From: JAJEDW01 sp963555775
GTDB lineage: Bacteria; Acidobacteriota; Terriglobia; 20CM-2-55-15
DNA: 64,000 nucleotides
Direction: 5' to 3'
Assembly: GCA_963555775.3 (NCBI GenBank)
Contig: CAUVWY020000009.1
Coordinates: 1,178,001-1,242,000, forward strand
A program made the translations under genes and the position numbers. Positions 42,902 through 52,208 of this stretch are shown here, one piece after another. The notes below the pieces were generated by a model. That model saw only the letters and a list, made by a program, of their open reading frames with translations, ran no database searches and was not told where the DNA came from. The first letter of the stretch is position 1. Each line of letters starts with the position of its first letter.

Positions 42902-45340
42902 CTACGGCGCGGAGGCTTGAGCGGCTTCGCGGCCAGTGGCTCTCCTGGTTTGAAATGGGGGGCTGTTGACGATGCCCATCACCAGCGACGAAAAACGGTA
43001 ATCGTCCGCTATGGCGTTTTCGGCGACCGATCGCACCACGGGCATGTCGTAATGTTCCAATCCGCGACCCAATGCATAGGTCAGCATTTTTTCAGTGACT
43101 GTTCTGACAAATTGACCGGACCGGTCGAGCAAGGCTTCTCTCAGTGCCACGGGTCCGTCCACGGGCGTGCCGTCCACAAGTTGTCCGTCGGTTTCGACCA
43201 GGCCGCCTTCTTCTTTCGTCCGCCAGCGTCCGATGGCGTCGAAGTTTTCCAGCGCCAGACCGGCGGGGTCGATCATTGCATGGCAACTCGCACAGACGGG
43301 GTTGCCGCGATGTTCTTCGAGCCGTGCCTTCACCGACCGTGCTTCCTGACCGGGCTGGTTTTCTTCAAGGTCCGGCACGTCCGAGGGGGGCGCCGGGGGC
43401 GGCGTTCCGAGGATGTTTTCGAGCACCCACTTGCCGCGCAGGACCGGTGAGGTCCGGTTCGGCATCGAGGTGATCGTCAGTATGCTTCCGTGGCCGAGCA
43501 GTCCCCGTCGATTCGAGTCTTCGAGCGTTACACGACGAAAATGACTGCCGTAAACGTCGTCGATCTCGTAGTGCCGCGCCAGACGTTCGTTCACGAAGGT
43601 GTACTCCGCCGTCAGCAGGTCCAGAATGCTTCGATCCTCACGGATGACGCTTTCGAAAAAGAGTTCGGTTTCGGTGCGGAACGCCTGCCGCAGGTTGTCG
43701 TCGAAATTGGGGAACAGCTTCGAGTCCGGGCTCACGCTCTGAAGGTTCCGGAGGAACAGCCATTGGCCGGCGAAGTTCTCGACCAGCGCGTTCGATCTGG
43801 CGTCCGCGAGCATCCGTTCCACCTGGCCCGAAAGAACTTCAGGATCGGACAACCGGCCTTCGACCGCAAGGGCCAGAAGTGCGTCGTCGGGAATGCTGCT
43901 CCACAGGAAAAACGAGAGGCGCGAGGCGAGCGCCAGATCGTCCACCGGGTATATCTCTCCCGGTCGAATTCCTTCCGGGTCGGGTTCGCTGCGGAACAGG
44001 AATTCCGGACTCGACAGGACCAGACGCAGGCCGTTCTGGATGCCGGTTTCGAAATCGCCGGTGTTGCGTCCGGCGTCGTAGAACTCCATCAACAGCGCCA
44101 TGTCGTCATCGTTGACCGGGCGTCGATATGCGCGCGTTGCCAGGCGGGAGAGAATCTCGGCGGCGCACAGTTGTTCGTCGCCGGGCGCCGGGTTGCACGT
44201 GAAGATGCGCCGGCGGCTCGCCGTGTCGCCGCGCCCGGTAACCGCGAACGGGCCGGTAATGTCGATGTAATCCACCAGCGGAACGCCGTTCATGTTCTGC
44301 AGGTCGTGGTCGCGTGTGTGAGGCTGGAGCGGCTCGTGCGATTCCGAATAGTTCTTCCGGATGAACGCAACGCCGACGTCGTGCGGTCCAGCCGTTACCG
44401 GGATACGTGTCTGCAAGCGCTCGTCGATGGCGTCGCCCGCGGCCGCAAAGTTGGCATCCGACATGGCGTTGTCGGCGTCGCCGCCCACCGGCGCCAGGAA
44501 CACGCGCTCGCCGTCGATGGCGATCTCCAATTCATGCGGCCATTCGAGGCCTTTCATGTAGCCCACGATGTTGCGCATCAGGAAAACGCTGAAGTCGTAT
44601 TCGGCATCCAGCGGGAAGGTGTGACGAATGAGCGTGCCGCCCCGGGTTCCGAGCCCCAGGCCTTCGATGTGGTCGGATTGGGCGCGGTCGGGTGGAACCC
44701 GATAGACGGAACTGATCGTCGCGATTTCCGGATCGCCGACCGCCAGTTCCGAGATTTTGCGCGAGGCCGTCAGGTACTGCTCGACGAGAGATGGCGAGAC
44801 GCGCAACACGTCGGCGACGTTGTCGAAACCATACGCTTCGTCGTCCGCGGGCAGTAATTCGGTGACATCGATTTCGAGATCGAGCAGGTCTCGGATCGCG
44901 TTTCCGTATTCGGTTCGGTTCAGGCGGTGAAGCGCCGCACGCCCCGGTTCCGGATTGGCCCGTGCCGCCTCATCCAGCGTTTGTTCCAGCCATGCGGCCA
45001 GTTCCTGCAATGACGAGTTGGCGGGCCGGCGGGCATTGGGCGGTGGCATCATGCCGCCGCGCAATTTGCGGATCACCTCTTCCCAGACCGCGCCGTCGCC
45101 CGGAACCAGGGTGAGGTCCAGTTCGTCGAGCGCCAGATCCGCAGTCCGCGTCCGGGCGTTGTGGCACGTGATGCAGTAGTCGTTCAACAGGTCCCGGTGC
45201 GCCGGAATCTGTGCGGCATCCACCCTCGAATCCTGGGGACGCCGCGCGGCGGCGGCGTCGACGTCGACGATTCCGATCAGTAGAACGGAAGCGGCAACGA
45301 GTCCAACACGTGTCGACATCCGCCTGTGGAGAGTGGCCAT
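42902..45340 (-). CDS. Planctomycete-type cytochrome c / DUF1592 multidomain protein
   Basis: The 812-residue secreted protein begins with a signal sequence and a c-type haem site CITCH near residue 56. It continues with DUF1587 (ALHRLNRTEYGNAIRDLLDL), DUF1595, DUF1592 (PEFLFRSEPDP, LASRLSFFLWSSIPDD), DUF1588 (LEEHRGNPVCASCHAMIDPA, near residue 690) and DUF1585 at the end. CASCH could bind a second haem. The domain series is normal for the family, which is paired with DUF1552 genes as here. It is likely periplasmic with redox function, though no substrate is known. Confidence 0.9.
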   Translation of the reverse strand: MATLHRRMSTRVGLVAASVLLIGIVDVDAAAARRPQDSRVDAAQIPAHRDLLNDYCITCHNARTRTADLALDELDLTLVPGDGAVWEEVIRKLRGGMMPPPNARRPANSSLQELAAWLEQTLDEAARANPEPGRAALHRLNRTEYGNAIRDLLDLEIDVTELLPADDEAYGFDNVADVLRVSPSLVEQYLTASRKISELAVGDPEIATISSVYRVPPDRAQSDHIEGLGLGTRGGTLIRHTFPLDAEYDFSVFLMRNIVGYMKGLEWPHELEIAIDGERVFLAPVGGDADNAMSDANFAAAGDAIDERLQTRIPVTAGPHDVGVAFIRKNYSESHEPLQPHTRDHDLQNMNGVPLVDYIDITGPFAVTGRGDTASRRRIFTCNPAPGDEQLCAAEILSRLATRAYRRPVNDDDMALLMEFYDAGRNTGDFETGIQNGLRLVLSSPEFLFRSEPDPEGIRPGEIYPVDDLALASRLSFFLWSSIPDDALLALAVEGRLSDPEVLSGQVERMLADARSNALVENFAGQWLFLRNLQSVSPDSKLFPNFDDNLRQAFRTETELFFESVIREDRSILDLLTAEYTFVNERLARHYEIDDVYGSHFRRVTLEDSNRRGLLGHGSILTITSMPNRTSPVLRGKWVLENILGTPPPAPPSDVPDLEENQPGQEARSVKARLEEHRGNPVCASCHAMIDPAGLALENFDAIGRWRTKEEGGLVETDGQLVDGTPVDGPVALREALLDRSGQFVRTVTEKMLTYALGRGLEHYDMPVVRSVAENAIADDYRFSSLVMGIVNSPPFQTRRATGREAAQASAP

Positions 45341-45459
45341 TCTGGAGTTCCCGGGAGCAATTAACTGCCTGAAAGTTGATGAATATCTTAATTCAAAACG
45401 AGGATCGACCGAGAACGAATTCGGGCCGGATCGGGTTTGGTTCGAATGGAACTGGGGCG

Positions 45460-45867
45460 TTATTCGTCCGACGTGACAATCGGGCCAAAGATCAATGTCT
45501 TACCGTCGGGCAATTCGACCGGTCCGGCGCCCAGGAAATTTGCCGCCGTTTCAGCGAGTCGCGATGTCTCGCGGGGCGGACGCCCCACCACGGTGATCGT
45601 CTCGCCCGGTTTTATGGTTTCGCGGGTCCATCCGGTTCGGGTGAGCTGATTGGGGGATCGTCCCTCAACCGTCCAGCGTTCCACCTGTCCGTTGTCCTTC
45701 TCGATATCGATGAAGAGGAATGCGTGCGGATTGGTCCACTCGAAGCGTGCGACGGTTCCGGATACCTCGACGACCCTGTTCGGGTCGAAGAAGCCGGCAT
45801 GGTGACCCAGCAACGGAAGTGCGATTACTGACAGCGCAATCAGGGCGATAAACGACCTCAGTTTCAT
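45460..45867 (-). CDS. DUF6152 family secreted protein
   Basis: The ATG at 45867 gives 135 residues with a signal peptide ending near LLG. The mature part begins HHAGFFDPNRVVEVSGTVAR and has the FEWTNPHAFLFIDI motif, both diagnostic for DUF6152. A second member is at 52209-52622. The family is widespread in Acidobacteria and Proteobacteria and has no known function; the HH and TNPH residues suggest metal binding. It precedes the DUF1592-type gene by 119 bp on the same strand and may share transcription with it. Confidence 0.85.
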   Translation of the reverse strand: MKLRSFIALIALSVIALPLLGHHAGFFDPNRVVEVSGTVARFEWTNPHAFLFIDIEKDNGQVERWTVEGRSPNQLTRTGWTRETIKPGETITVVGRPPRETSRLAETAANFLGAGPVELPDGKTLIFGPIVTSDE

Positions 45868-46011
45868 TGTCCAATTCCGTGTTGTCGTAACAGATCGATG
45901 ATAGCTCAAACGGTGTCCGGGCATCGAAAAGAATATTATGGCGGTTCCTTCGCGTTCGAGACCCGAAGACCTCTGCGTGCGACCGGCCCGGCCGGGCTCG
46001 GCCCGCGGGTG

Positions 46012-47100
46012 CTATAGACCGGTCACGTTCTGGATCTCACTCGACATCGCGTCTTCCCAACTGCTCCATCCCGAATCCATGCCGTATGGGGAGCGTGTCA
46101 GGATCGCCTCGATACGGCGGATCTGTCCGTTTTCGACCTTGAACAATTCAGCGATTTCCCATGTCCACGGAGCCACCGGGCCGCCGGTGACGATACGTCC
46201 GCCCGGGGCTTCGAACGTCCGGTCTTCGCCGAGCGCGTGATCGAAGAAAGCGAAACTGAAGACCACGCCGCGTTCCTGATCGACGGCAACGAAACGCCGG
46301 TCACGGATGCGCCATACAAAATGGATGAGGCCGGACTCGAACTGCTCAAGACAACTCCACTGCCCGGAGTAGCCCGTGGCAGTTGCCGGGTCGGGCCGCG
46401 TCCCACCGGGAGGCGTGGGCTGATTCGTGGTCAGGCTGCCGTTTTCGATGCGGTCGCAGTCGTCGGTAAACGGATACTCACCCAGGCCGTCGTTCTGTTC
46501 CAGCCCGGAAAAATACATGTTGGAGACACGGATCAACTCGTCGCGCGACATGCGCTCTTCAGGTGGAACCGCGGTGGTATAGACCTCGTGAGGTTGGCCG
46601 ATTTGTTCCAGATTCTCAGCCGCGTTGCCGAACCCGCTTCCGTCGCTGCGAACGATCAACACCTCCGCTTCCGAGATCTGCCGATTCTCGACCTTGAGAC
46701 GGAGCGCCATCGCGGCGGCCGATCCTTCGGGGTTGTTGTTGGCTTCTTCGCGAATCGTGCCGAAAAACGCCACTTGTCGGGCATCGGGGTCGGTCACGAA
46801 AAGGCGGTAGGTTCCCTTTCCGACCATGGTTTTCCAGAGCGCATCGCCCACCGGAAGCCGCTGGCCGTTTTCGGTCATCCTGAAGTTTTCGGTCAATGGA
46901 ACCTGGCCGGGGTCGTGAGCGATCATGGCGTCCATGTACCGGTCCACGAATCCTTCCAGGCACGCCCGGTCGCAAGGCTCCGCGGCCGAGTCGACGGGGA
47001 CTGTGGGCGATGCTCCTTCTTGGGGTGGGTCGGCCCCCTGGCAGGCCGTCACGGTCAGAAGAAGTATTCCCATCGCGATCGAAGTTCCAAAGTGTGGCAT
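46012..47100 (-). CDS. Lipoprotein of unknown function with NTF2-like features
   Basis: The 362-residue product has a lipoprotein-type signal (LLLTVTACQG), so it is probably anchored to a membrane. CDRACLEGFVDRYMDAMIAH followed by NFRMTENGQ resembles NTF2-like proteins common in Acidobacteria and related to fungal DUF8021 proteins; that link is from memory. Two such units may be present (the second around SGLIHFVWRIRDRRFVAVDQ to the end). It is divergent from the small gene at 47313. Function unknown. Confidence 0.65.
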   Translation of the reverse strand: MPHFGTSIAMGILLLTVTACQGADPPQEGASPTVPVDSAAEPCDRACLEGFVDRYMDAMIAHDPGQVPLTENFRMTENGQRLPVGDALWKTMVGKGTYRLFVTDPDARQVAFFGTIREEANNNPEGSAAAMALRLKVENRQISEAEVLIVRSDGSGFGNAAENLEQIGQPHEVYTTAVPPEERMSRDELIRVSNMYFSGLEQNDGLGEYPFTDDCDRIENGSLTTNQPTPPGGTRPDPATATGYSGQWSCLEQFESGLIHFVWRIRDRRFVAVDQERGVVFSFAFFDHALGEDRTFEAPGGRIVTGGPVAPWTWEIAELFKVENGQIRRIEAILTRSPYGMDSGWSSWEDAMSSEIQNVTGL

Positions 47101-47312
47101 AGCGGTCCCGCCTTTTCCGGGTACGGAATGAGTAGTTGGATCTTACCAGAACCCAAGTACGGGTGCCCTGTTTTGCGTCTTTCTGCCACCGGTCGGAAAA
47201 CCGGCGGCCGCTGTCCGTGCTTTCTGCGGTTTCGTGAAATAGATGGACGTTGGACAATGATCGCGGATCTAATAAGTAAATGATTTTCCTGCTTCGCGGA
47301 AAGGTGCACTGA

Positions 47313-47636
47313 ATGTCGTTTCGTCTATGGTTTTCGCTCCTGTTCGCCGTCATTTCGGGGTTGTCGATTCCGTTCCTGCCAGCCGCGTCACCCGTACAGG
47401 ACACGATCGATGTGGCGATGTATTTCGACCATGGAGAGGGCCAGGAAATTTCGGGTCTCCCCAACGAACAGTTCCCGATCCGGCTGAACGACGAACAACT
47501 GAAACTTGCCCGGCAAACCGGATTCATTGTTCAAAAGGGTCTCGAAACCGGGAGCGAGACCGGAAGACTCCAGATCGTCGTTCAGGATATGACCACGGGC
47601 GCGGCGGGATCGATCTTGGTGCCGGTCGAAAACTAG
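47313..47636 (+). CDS. Small secreted protein of unknown function
   Basis: The 107-residue product has a signal peptide (about 1-26). The rest (NEQFPIRLNDEQLKLARQTG, then LQIVVQDMTTGAAGSILVPV) resembles the C-terminal tail of VWFA-related proteins such as the one at 36893-38512, whose tail reads LRVVVRDPATRAAGALWVTL. It may be a stand-alone version of that domain or a shortened relic fused to a new signal peptide. It precedes the PQQ-type gene by 54 bp on the same strand. Confidence 0.55.
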   Translation: MSFRLWFSLLFAVISGLSIPFLPAASPVQDTIDVAMYFDHGEGQEISGLPNEQFPIRLNDEQLKLARQTGFIVQKGLETGSETGRLQIVVQDMTTGAAGSILVPVEN

Positions 47637-47690
47637 CAGCGCGCAATGGAACCCAGCAGGGTTCCGGAGGCGTTCGAGAGGAGCGAATTC

Positions 47691-48935
47691 ATGAAACGGC
47701 TTTTTCCTTCCCTTACTCTGCCTTCCCTTACTCTGAAGGTTGCGCTGGCTGCGGTATCGGTGCTCGCAAGTGTCCCGAGCGGCCTTGCGCAATTCGGCCC
47801 TCCGGCCCGCCCTCTGGGCGACGGCCCGTGGATCTACGATACATTCGAGCGGGACATGCCACCGGTGCGCGTTTCGGTGGTCACCAAGGGATTGTCGCAC
47901 CCGTGGGCCATGGCCTTTCTTCCGGAGGGCGGCATGTTGATTACCGAACGTGCGGGCGCCCTGCGGATCGTGCGGGACGGTGTTCTCGATCCTGAACCCG
48001 TACCGGGACTGCCGGACCTCGACATCGACCGGTTCTTCGACATCGCGCTCCATCCCGAGTTCGAATCCAATCGCCTGGTCTACTTCACCTACATCAAGTC
48101 GGGTGAGCGGCCCGACGGCAGCGAAGGCTACTGGGCGACAACGGCGCTGGCGCGGGGACGCTTCGACGGAGAGCGGCTCAGCGGTGTCGAGGATATTTTC
48201 GTCGCCGATGCGGCGTGGGCGCCCCTGGGCGGGGGCGATGGTTCGCGCGTGGTGTTCGCATCGGATGGCACACTCTATATGGCATCCTCTCACCGCAGGG
48301 ATCCCGAGGCGCCGCAGAACACCGAAAGCCTGATCGGAAAAATCATTCGCCTGAACGACGACGGGAGTATTCCCGACGACAACCCCTTTGTCGGTCGGGA
48401 CGGGTATCGCCCCGAGATCTTCTCCTATGGTCACCGGACGGTCCTTGGCTTGACGATTCATCCCGAGACGGGAGAGGTGTGGGAAACCGAGAACGGACCG
48501 CAGGGCGGCGATGAAGTGAACCGTTTGCGGGCAGGCGAGAACTTCGGTTGGCCCATTGCCACTTACGGCAGGGAATACGACGGAACGATCGCTTCCGAAA
48601 CGCCTCGGCCCGAAGGCATGGTGCCGCCGGAGGTCTTCTGGGTTCCTTCAATTACGGCTTCCGGAATCATGTTCTATTCCGGCGATGCATTTCCCGCGTG
48701 GCAGGGCAACCTCTTCGTGGGTTCGATGACGACCGGCCGCATTTCCGGAACGGGTCACATCGAGCGGATCGTTTTCGCCGACAACGGTGGCGAACTTCGG
48801 AGGGAAGTCATGCTGGCCGACCTGAAACAACGGGTCCGCGACATCCGGCAGGGGCCGGACGATCTGATCTATCTGATCACCGACGAAGACGAAGCCGCGC
48901 TGTTGAAGATCGAACCGGTCGAGGAAGAGGAATAG
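47691..48935 (+). CDS. PQQ-dependent sugar dehydrogenase-like (YliI/soluble GDH fold)
   Basis: The ATG at 47691, after GAGAGGAG, gives 414 residues with a signal peptide (about 1-33). The six-bladed propeller of the GSDH family is clear: LSHPWAMAFLPEGGMLITER, IALHPEFESNRLVYFTY, SYGHRTVLGLTIHPETGEVW and NGPQGGDEVNRLRAGENFGW. The catalytic His and PQQ-contact Arg regions are in place. It would oxidise a sugar (aldose) in the periplasm if PQQ is available. Convergent with the ABC-2 genes; no PQQ biosynthesis genes in the window. Confidence 0.88.
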   Translation: MKRLFPSLTLPSLTLKVALAAVSVLASVPSGLAQFGPPARPLGDGPWIYDTFERDMPPVRVSVVTKGLSHPWAMAFLPEGGMLITERAGALRIVRDGVLDPEPVPGLPDLDIDRFFDIALHPEFESNRLVYFTYIKSGERPDGSEGYWATTALARGRFDGERLSGVEDIFVADAAWAPLGGGDGSRVVFASDGTLYMASSHRRDPEAPQNTESLIGKIIRLNDDGSIPDDNPFVGRDGYRPEIFSYGHRTVLGLTIHPETGEVWETENGPQGGDEVNRLRAGENFGWPIATYGREYDGTIASETPRPEGMVPPEVFWVPSITASGIMFYSGDAFPAWQGNLFVGSMTTGRISGTGHIERIVFADNGGELRREVMLADLKQRVRDIRQGPDDLIYLITDEDEAALLKIEPVEEEE

Positions 48936-48947
48936 GGGGTCTTCGAA

Positions 48948-50324
48948 TCAGGCCGCCCGAACCCACCGGATAAGGGTCTTCAGGTTTGGCGGTTTGCCGT
49001 GCATCAACAGGCCGATCCGGAACACTTTCGAGGCGATCCACAGGGCTCCTGCCACCGACGCCACACCGACACCGATCGATAGCCATATCTGCCACCACGG
49101 CGGCGGCTGAGTGGATGCCATGCGGAGCAGCATGCCGAAAGAGTTGATCGGTGGAAGAAAGCTGACGACCGTGGCGAGCAGCGAATTCGGGTTGCGCGAG
49201 ATGGCGGGCCAGAGAAACAAGGGCAGCATCACGATCAGCATCAACGGCATTTGCAGCGATTGGGCTTCGCTGATCTCGTTGACGGACGCACCTACTGCCA
49301 GCATCAGAGATCCCACGACAAAGAACCCGATCAGAAAGAAGACCAGGAGATAGAAGATCAGCCAGGGATTGAGGAGCCCGAACATCGAAAGCGACGTCAG
49401 AAGCGCCAGCCCCATCAGAAGGTACAGTCCCATCGCGACGAGGCTGACACCGACGCTTCCCAGCAGTTTTCCAGCCATGAGCTGCATCGGCGACACCGCC
49501 GACAGCAGGACTTCCACCACACGGCTCGACTTCTCCTCGATCGTCGAGGTCAACATGTACTGGCCGCCGGTCATGATTCCCACGAACATAAGCATCATGA
49601 ATGCCATGGGCAGGATGAAGCTGAATTCGGTTACTGTCCGCCGCTCGGCGTCCGCACTGACCGTGGTCGAGGATGGCCGGGGCACCCGTAGAATGGATTC
49701 GATCGTGTCCCTCTCGAGCGACTGTCGAGCGATGCGCGCGCTGATGATCGCTTCGCGAACGTTGGCGTGAATGAAATCGAGATCGCGGTCGTCGAGGCCC
49801 GGCGGCACGAACAGGTCGTATGCGCCGAACTCCGACTCGGCCCCGGCCGGTTCGACGGCGTCATCGTGAATCACGATCAGCGCGGTGTGGCGCAGTCCGT
49901 CCGTTTCCTCGTTCAACCAGGCTTTCTCCGCCTCGACGTCGGTGTCGGGAGGTAGTTGGTTCAATCGGACGTTGGGAGTCGGCCCGAGCTCCTCTTCCAT
50001 CGCCCGTTCCAATTCGATGGCGGACGCCGCGAGGGCGCGAACCATCTCGGGCGCATCCTCCAGCACCCGCTGAAACTCTTCGCTCCGCCGTTGGGCGATC
50101 GTTCCGCCATCGAGCGCCGCGTCCATCTCCGGGAAAACCTGGCCCGTGGGATCGACCACCGCATACTCGCCCTCGATCTGGAAGTCATCGTCGTTGAAGA
50201 TACTTGGGCCGAGGATCAACAGCACGGTCATGATGACCGGCATGGCGAGCAGGCCGATAATGAACCCCTTTGTGACCACGACCGCGGTGAAGTCCCGGAC
50301 TGCGATCTGGAGAATACGCTTCAT
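48948..50324 (-). CDS. ABC-2 type transporter permease (NatB-like)
   Basis: The 458-residue membrane protein has one N-terminal transmembrane segment (about 18-40), a large extracytoplasmic domain (about 45-235), and five or six membrane segments from about 240 to 440. Segment EKSSRVVEVLLSAVSPMQLM is diagnostic of ABC2_membrane_3 permeases such as NatB. It pairs with the ATPase gene it overlaps by 4 bp. Exporters of this class move sodium, drugs or lipids; the substrate is unclear. Confidence 0.88.
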   Translation of the reverse strand: MKRILQIAVRDFTAVVVTKGFIIGLLAMPVIMTVLLILGPSIFNDDDFQIEGEYAVVDPTGQVFPEMDAALDGGTIAQRRSEEFQRVLEDAPEMVRALAASAIELERAMEEELGPTPNVRLNQLPPDTDVEAEKAWLNEETDGLRHTALIVIHDDAVEPAGAESEFGAYDLFVPPGLDDRDLDFIHANVREAIISARIARQSLERDTIESILRVPRPSSTTVSADAERRTVTEFSFILPMAFMMLMFVGIMTGGQYMLTSTIEEKSSRVVEVLLSAVSPMQLMAGKLLGSVGVSLVAMGLYLLMGLALLTSLSMFGLLNPWLIFYLLVFFLIGFFVVGSLMLAVGASVNEISEAQSLQMPLMLIVMLPLFLWPAISRNPNSLLATVVSFLPPINSFGMLLRMASTQPPPWWQIWLSIGVGVASVAGALWIASKVFRIGLLMHGKPPNLKTLIRWVRAA

Positions 50325-51298
50325 ACCGTCGCTCCATCGCCGCCGGCGCTTCGGAACTCCGTGCGCAGGCGTTGTTCATCATCGGCCGAGGTACCGTCGG
50401 CGACGAGTTGAATGAACACGTCCTCAAGTCGAGGACGCGAGATCTCGATGCGCGCCGCGGGCACGGCTTCCAGGATGGCACGCATCGCTTCCGAAGGGTC
50501 CGTACCTTCCTTGAGGAGAATCTCGCAGCTACCGTCCTTGTCCTGGATCCGCTCCACCTGTGGCAGCGACGCCAGCGCGGCCGTATCGGCGTGTGGATCG
50601 AAAGGGTCGAACTGGATCGCGCGCGGGTCGTAATGGCTTCGGATTGCCGCAAGATCTTCATCCAGCACCTTGCGGCCCTTGTACACCATCATGACGTGTT
50701 CGCAGATTTCTTCGGCCTGAGGCATGACGTGGGTTGAAAACAGGATGGTGGCGCCACGAGCATTCTCTTCGAGAATCAGATCGCGAAGCATCCGCAAACT
50801 GACCGGATCGAGCCCGCTGAACGGTTCGTCCAGGATCAGAAGATCCGGCTTGTGGATGGTTGCCGCGATGAATTGAACTTTTTGGGACATCCCCTTCGAA
50901 AGTTCGTCGCATCGCTTGCGCTCGATTCCCGGGAGGCCGACTCGCTCCAGGGATTCCGAAATGAGTTGACCGAGGCCGGTGCCATCGATGCCCTTCAGGC
51001 GTGCCACGTATCCCAGGAAGGCCTGCACCTTCATTTTCTTGTACATGCCGCGCTCTTCGGGCAGGTAACCGATCCGGTCCTTGGCATCCATTGCGGAAGG
51101 ATGCCCCAGTATGGAGATTTCGCCCGAATCCGGAAAAAGAATGGACATGATCATCCGGATCGAAGTGGTCTTGCCGGCGCCGTTCGGTCCGATGAACCCG
51201 TACAGTCCTCCTCGCGGTACCGCGAGGTCGAGGTTATCGACGGCCACCATCCGGCCGAACGTCTTGGTGACGCCGGTCAAACTGATGGCGGTCTCCAT
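50321..51298 (-). CDS. ABC transporter ATP-binding protein (NatA-like)
   Basis: The ATG at 51298 (GTG at 51313 is an alternative) gives 325 residues. Walker A GPNGAGKTT, signature LSKGMSQKVQ, Walker B LLILDEPFSGLDP and the H-loop STH are complete. A C-terminal extension of about 100 residues (after QFDPFDPHADTAALASLPQV) is typical of DrrA/NatA-type ATPases with a DUF4162-like tail. It powers the permease encoded next. Confidence 0.92.
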   Translation of the reverse strand: METAISLTGVTKTFGRMVAVDNLDLAVPRGGLYGFIGPNGAGKTTSIRMIMSILFPDSGEISILGHPSAMDAKDRIGYLPEERGMYKKMKVQAFLGYVARLKGIDGTGLGQLISESLERVGLPGIERKRCDELSKGMSQKVQFIAATIHKPDLLILDEPFSGLDPVSLRMLRDLILEENARGATILFSTHVMPQAEEICEHVMMVYKGRKVLDEDLAAIRSHYDPRAIQFDPFDPHADTAALASLPQVERIQDKDGSCEILLKEGTDPSEAMRAILEAVPAARIEISRPRLEDVFIQLVADGTSADDEQRLRTEFRSAGGDGATV

Positions 51299-51337
51299 TG
51301 ACTTGTCTCTCACGTTTCTCTCTAACGGATTTTCTCT

Positions 51338-52123
51338 CTATTGTGTTCCAAATCGCTGATTTTCCAGACAGACGAACTCGAGCAGATCCTCGTCGACCAT
51401 GATTTCCTTGTTCACGCGGACGGTCCACGGCTCGGTGTATGCTTCCGGGTCGTCGACGGTGACATCGATTTCCATCCGCCCGTAACTGGTTCGGGTGAAC
51501 CTCTCGGTATATGTCCCGGCATCGGTCAACGGGCTCCCGTTGATGTCGAGCCACTCGCCATCCCTCAAACCGGTCGTTTCCACGACCAACGTATCGGCCT
51601 CCCACCGACCGGTCGAATATCCGTAAAACCAGGGCTGGGGGTCGTTGTCCGGCGTCGGTCGTCCGTCGGTGAAGATCTGCCGGATCCCCATGCTCGCCTC
51701 GTAGAGGATGACGATCAGCCCCGGAGTCTGAACGATTTTGCGCGGCGCGCCCTGGGTGTGGAATTGCATGATGCCCATTGGCAGGCAGTGCGCTTCAGGA
51801 TTATCGCTGCTGCCGTCGGCGGTCCGTTGGGCCAGGAGTTCCCCGGCCCAGGGCTGGTAGGGCAGCCCCCCTTCAATATTGGCACCGACGTCGCGAAAGG
51901 CGGCGACGGGCGGTCCGTCCTCGGTCGGCGCCCCACGGCCGGTCCACAGTCCCGTGAGATCGGGGCGGCCGTCGGCGGTCCGCGGGACAGGGCCGTCCAT
52001 ATCGACCTCGCCATCGGGCGTTCTGGGAACGTTGGGCGTCGGATAGAGCGGCCACTGAGGGTAAGCCGGCAACGACATCGCGACGATTGCCATGAAAGCC
52101 GCAGTACCGATCAACGCTTTCAT
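51338..52123 (-). CDS. Secreted protein of unknown function, same family as 10966-11811
   Basis: The ATG at 52123 follows GAGGAGG and gives 261 residues with a signal peptide (1-23). The family block FYGYSTGRWEADTLVVETTG matches YYGHSVGRWEDDTLVVDTLG of the protein at 10966-11811, and both carry a nearby IFTDGRPTP or IYMDGRDHP motif and VTVDDPEAYTEPW-like endings. It differs in having an N-terminal PDLTGLWTG segment common to acidobacterial secreted proteins. No catalytic residues are recognisable. It precedes the DUF6152 gene in divergent orientation. Confidence 0.75.
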   Translation of the reverse strand: MKALIGTAAFMAIVAMSLPAYPQWPLYPTPNVPRTPDGEVDMDGPVPRTADGRPDLTGLWTGRGAPTEDGPPVAAFRDVGANIEGGLPYQPWAGELLAQRTADGSSDNPEAHCLPMGIMQFHTQGAPRKIVQTPGLIVILYEASMGIRQIFTDGRPTPDNDPQPWFYGYSTGRWEADTLVVETTGLRDGEWLDINGSPLTDAGTYTERFTRTSYGRMEIDVTVDDPEAYTEPWTVRVNKEIMVDEDLLEFVCLENQRFGTQ

Positions 52124-52162
52124 CGCGCCTCCTCGAATAACCTGTTCCGTGGATACGGGCCA

Positions 52163-52175
52163 GCGTATCATACGC
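52163..52175. promoter_or_regulatory. Palindrome in the divergent region (possible operator)
   Basis: GCGTAT-C-ATACGC is a perfect 6+1+6 palindrome in the 85-bp region between the divergent genes at 52123 and 52209, a good position for a regulator that acts on both. No regulator gene is adjacent, so the role is inferred. Confidence 0.45.
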
Positions 52176-52208
52176 CAGGAATGAGTCTCCGACGTTGAGG
52201 ATTGGGGA

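Noticed and set aside
43490..44857. Plus-strand open frame of 455 codons
   Set aside because: Antisense to the DUF1592-type gene, rich in Arg and Val as expected for a shadow frame.
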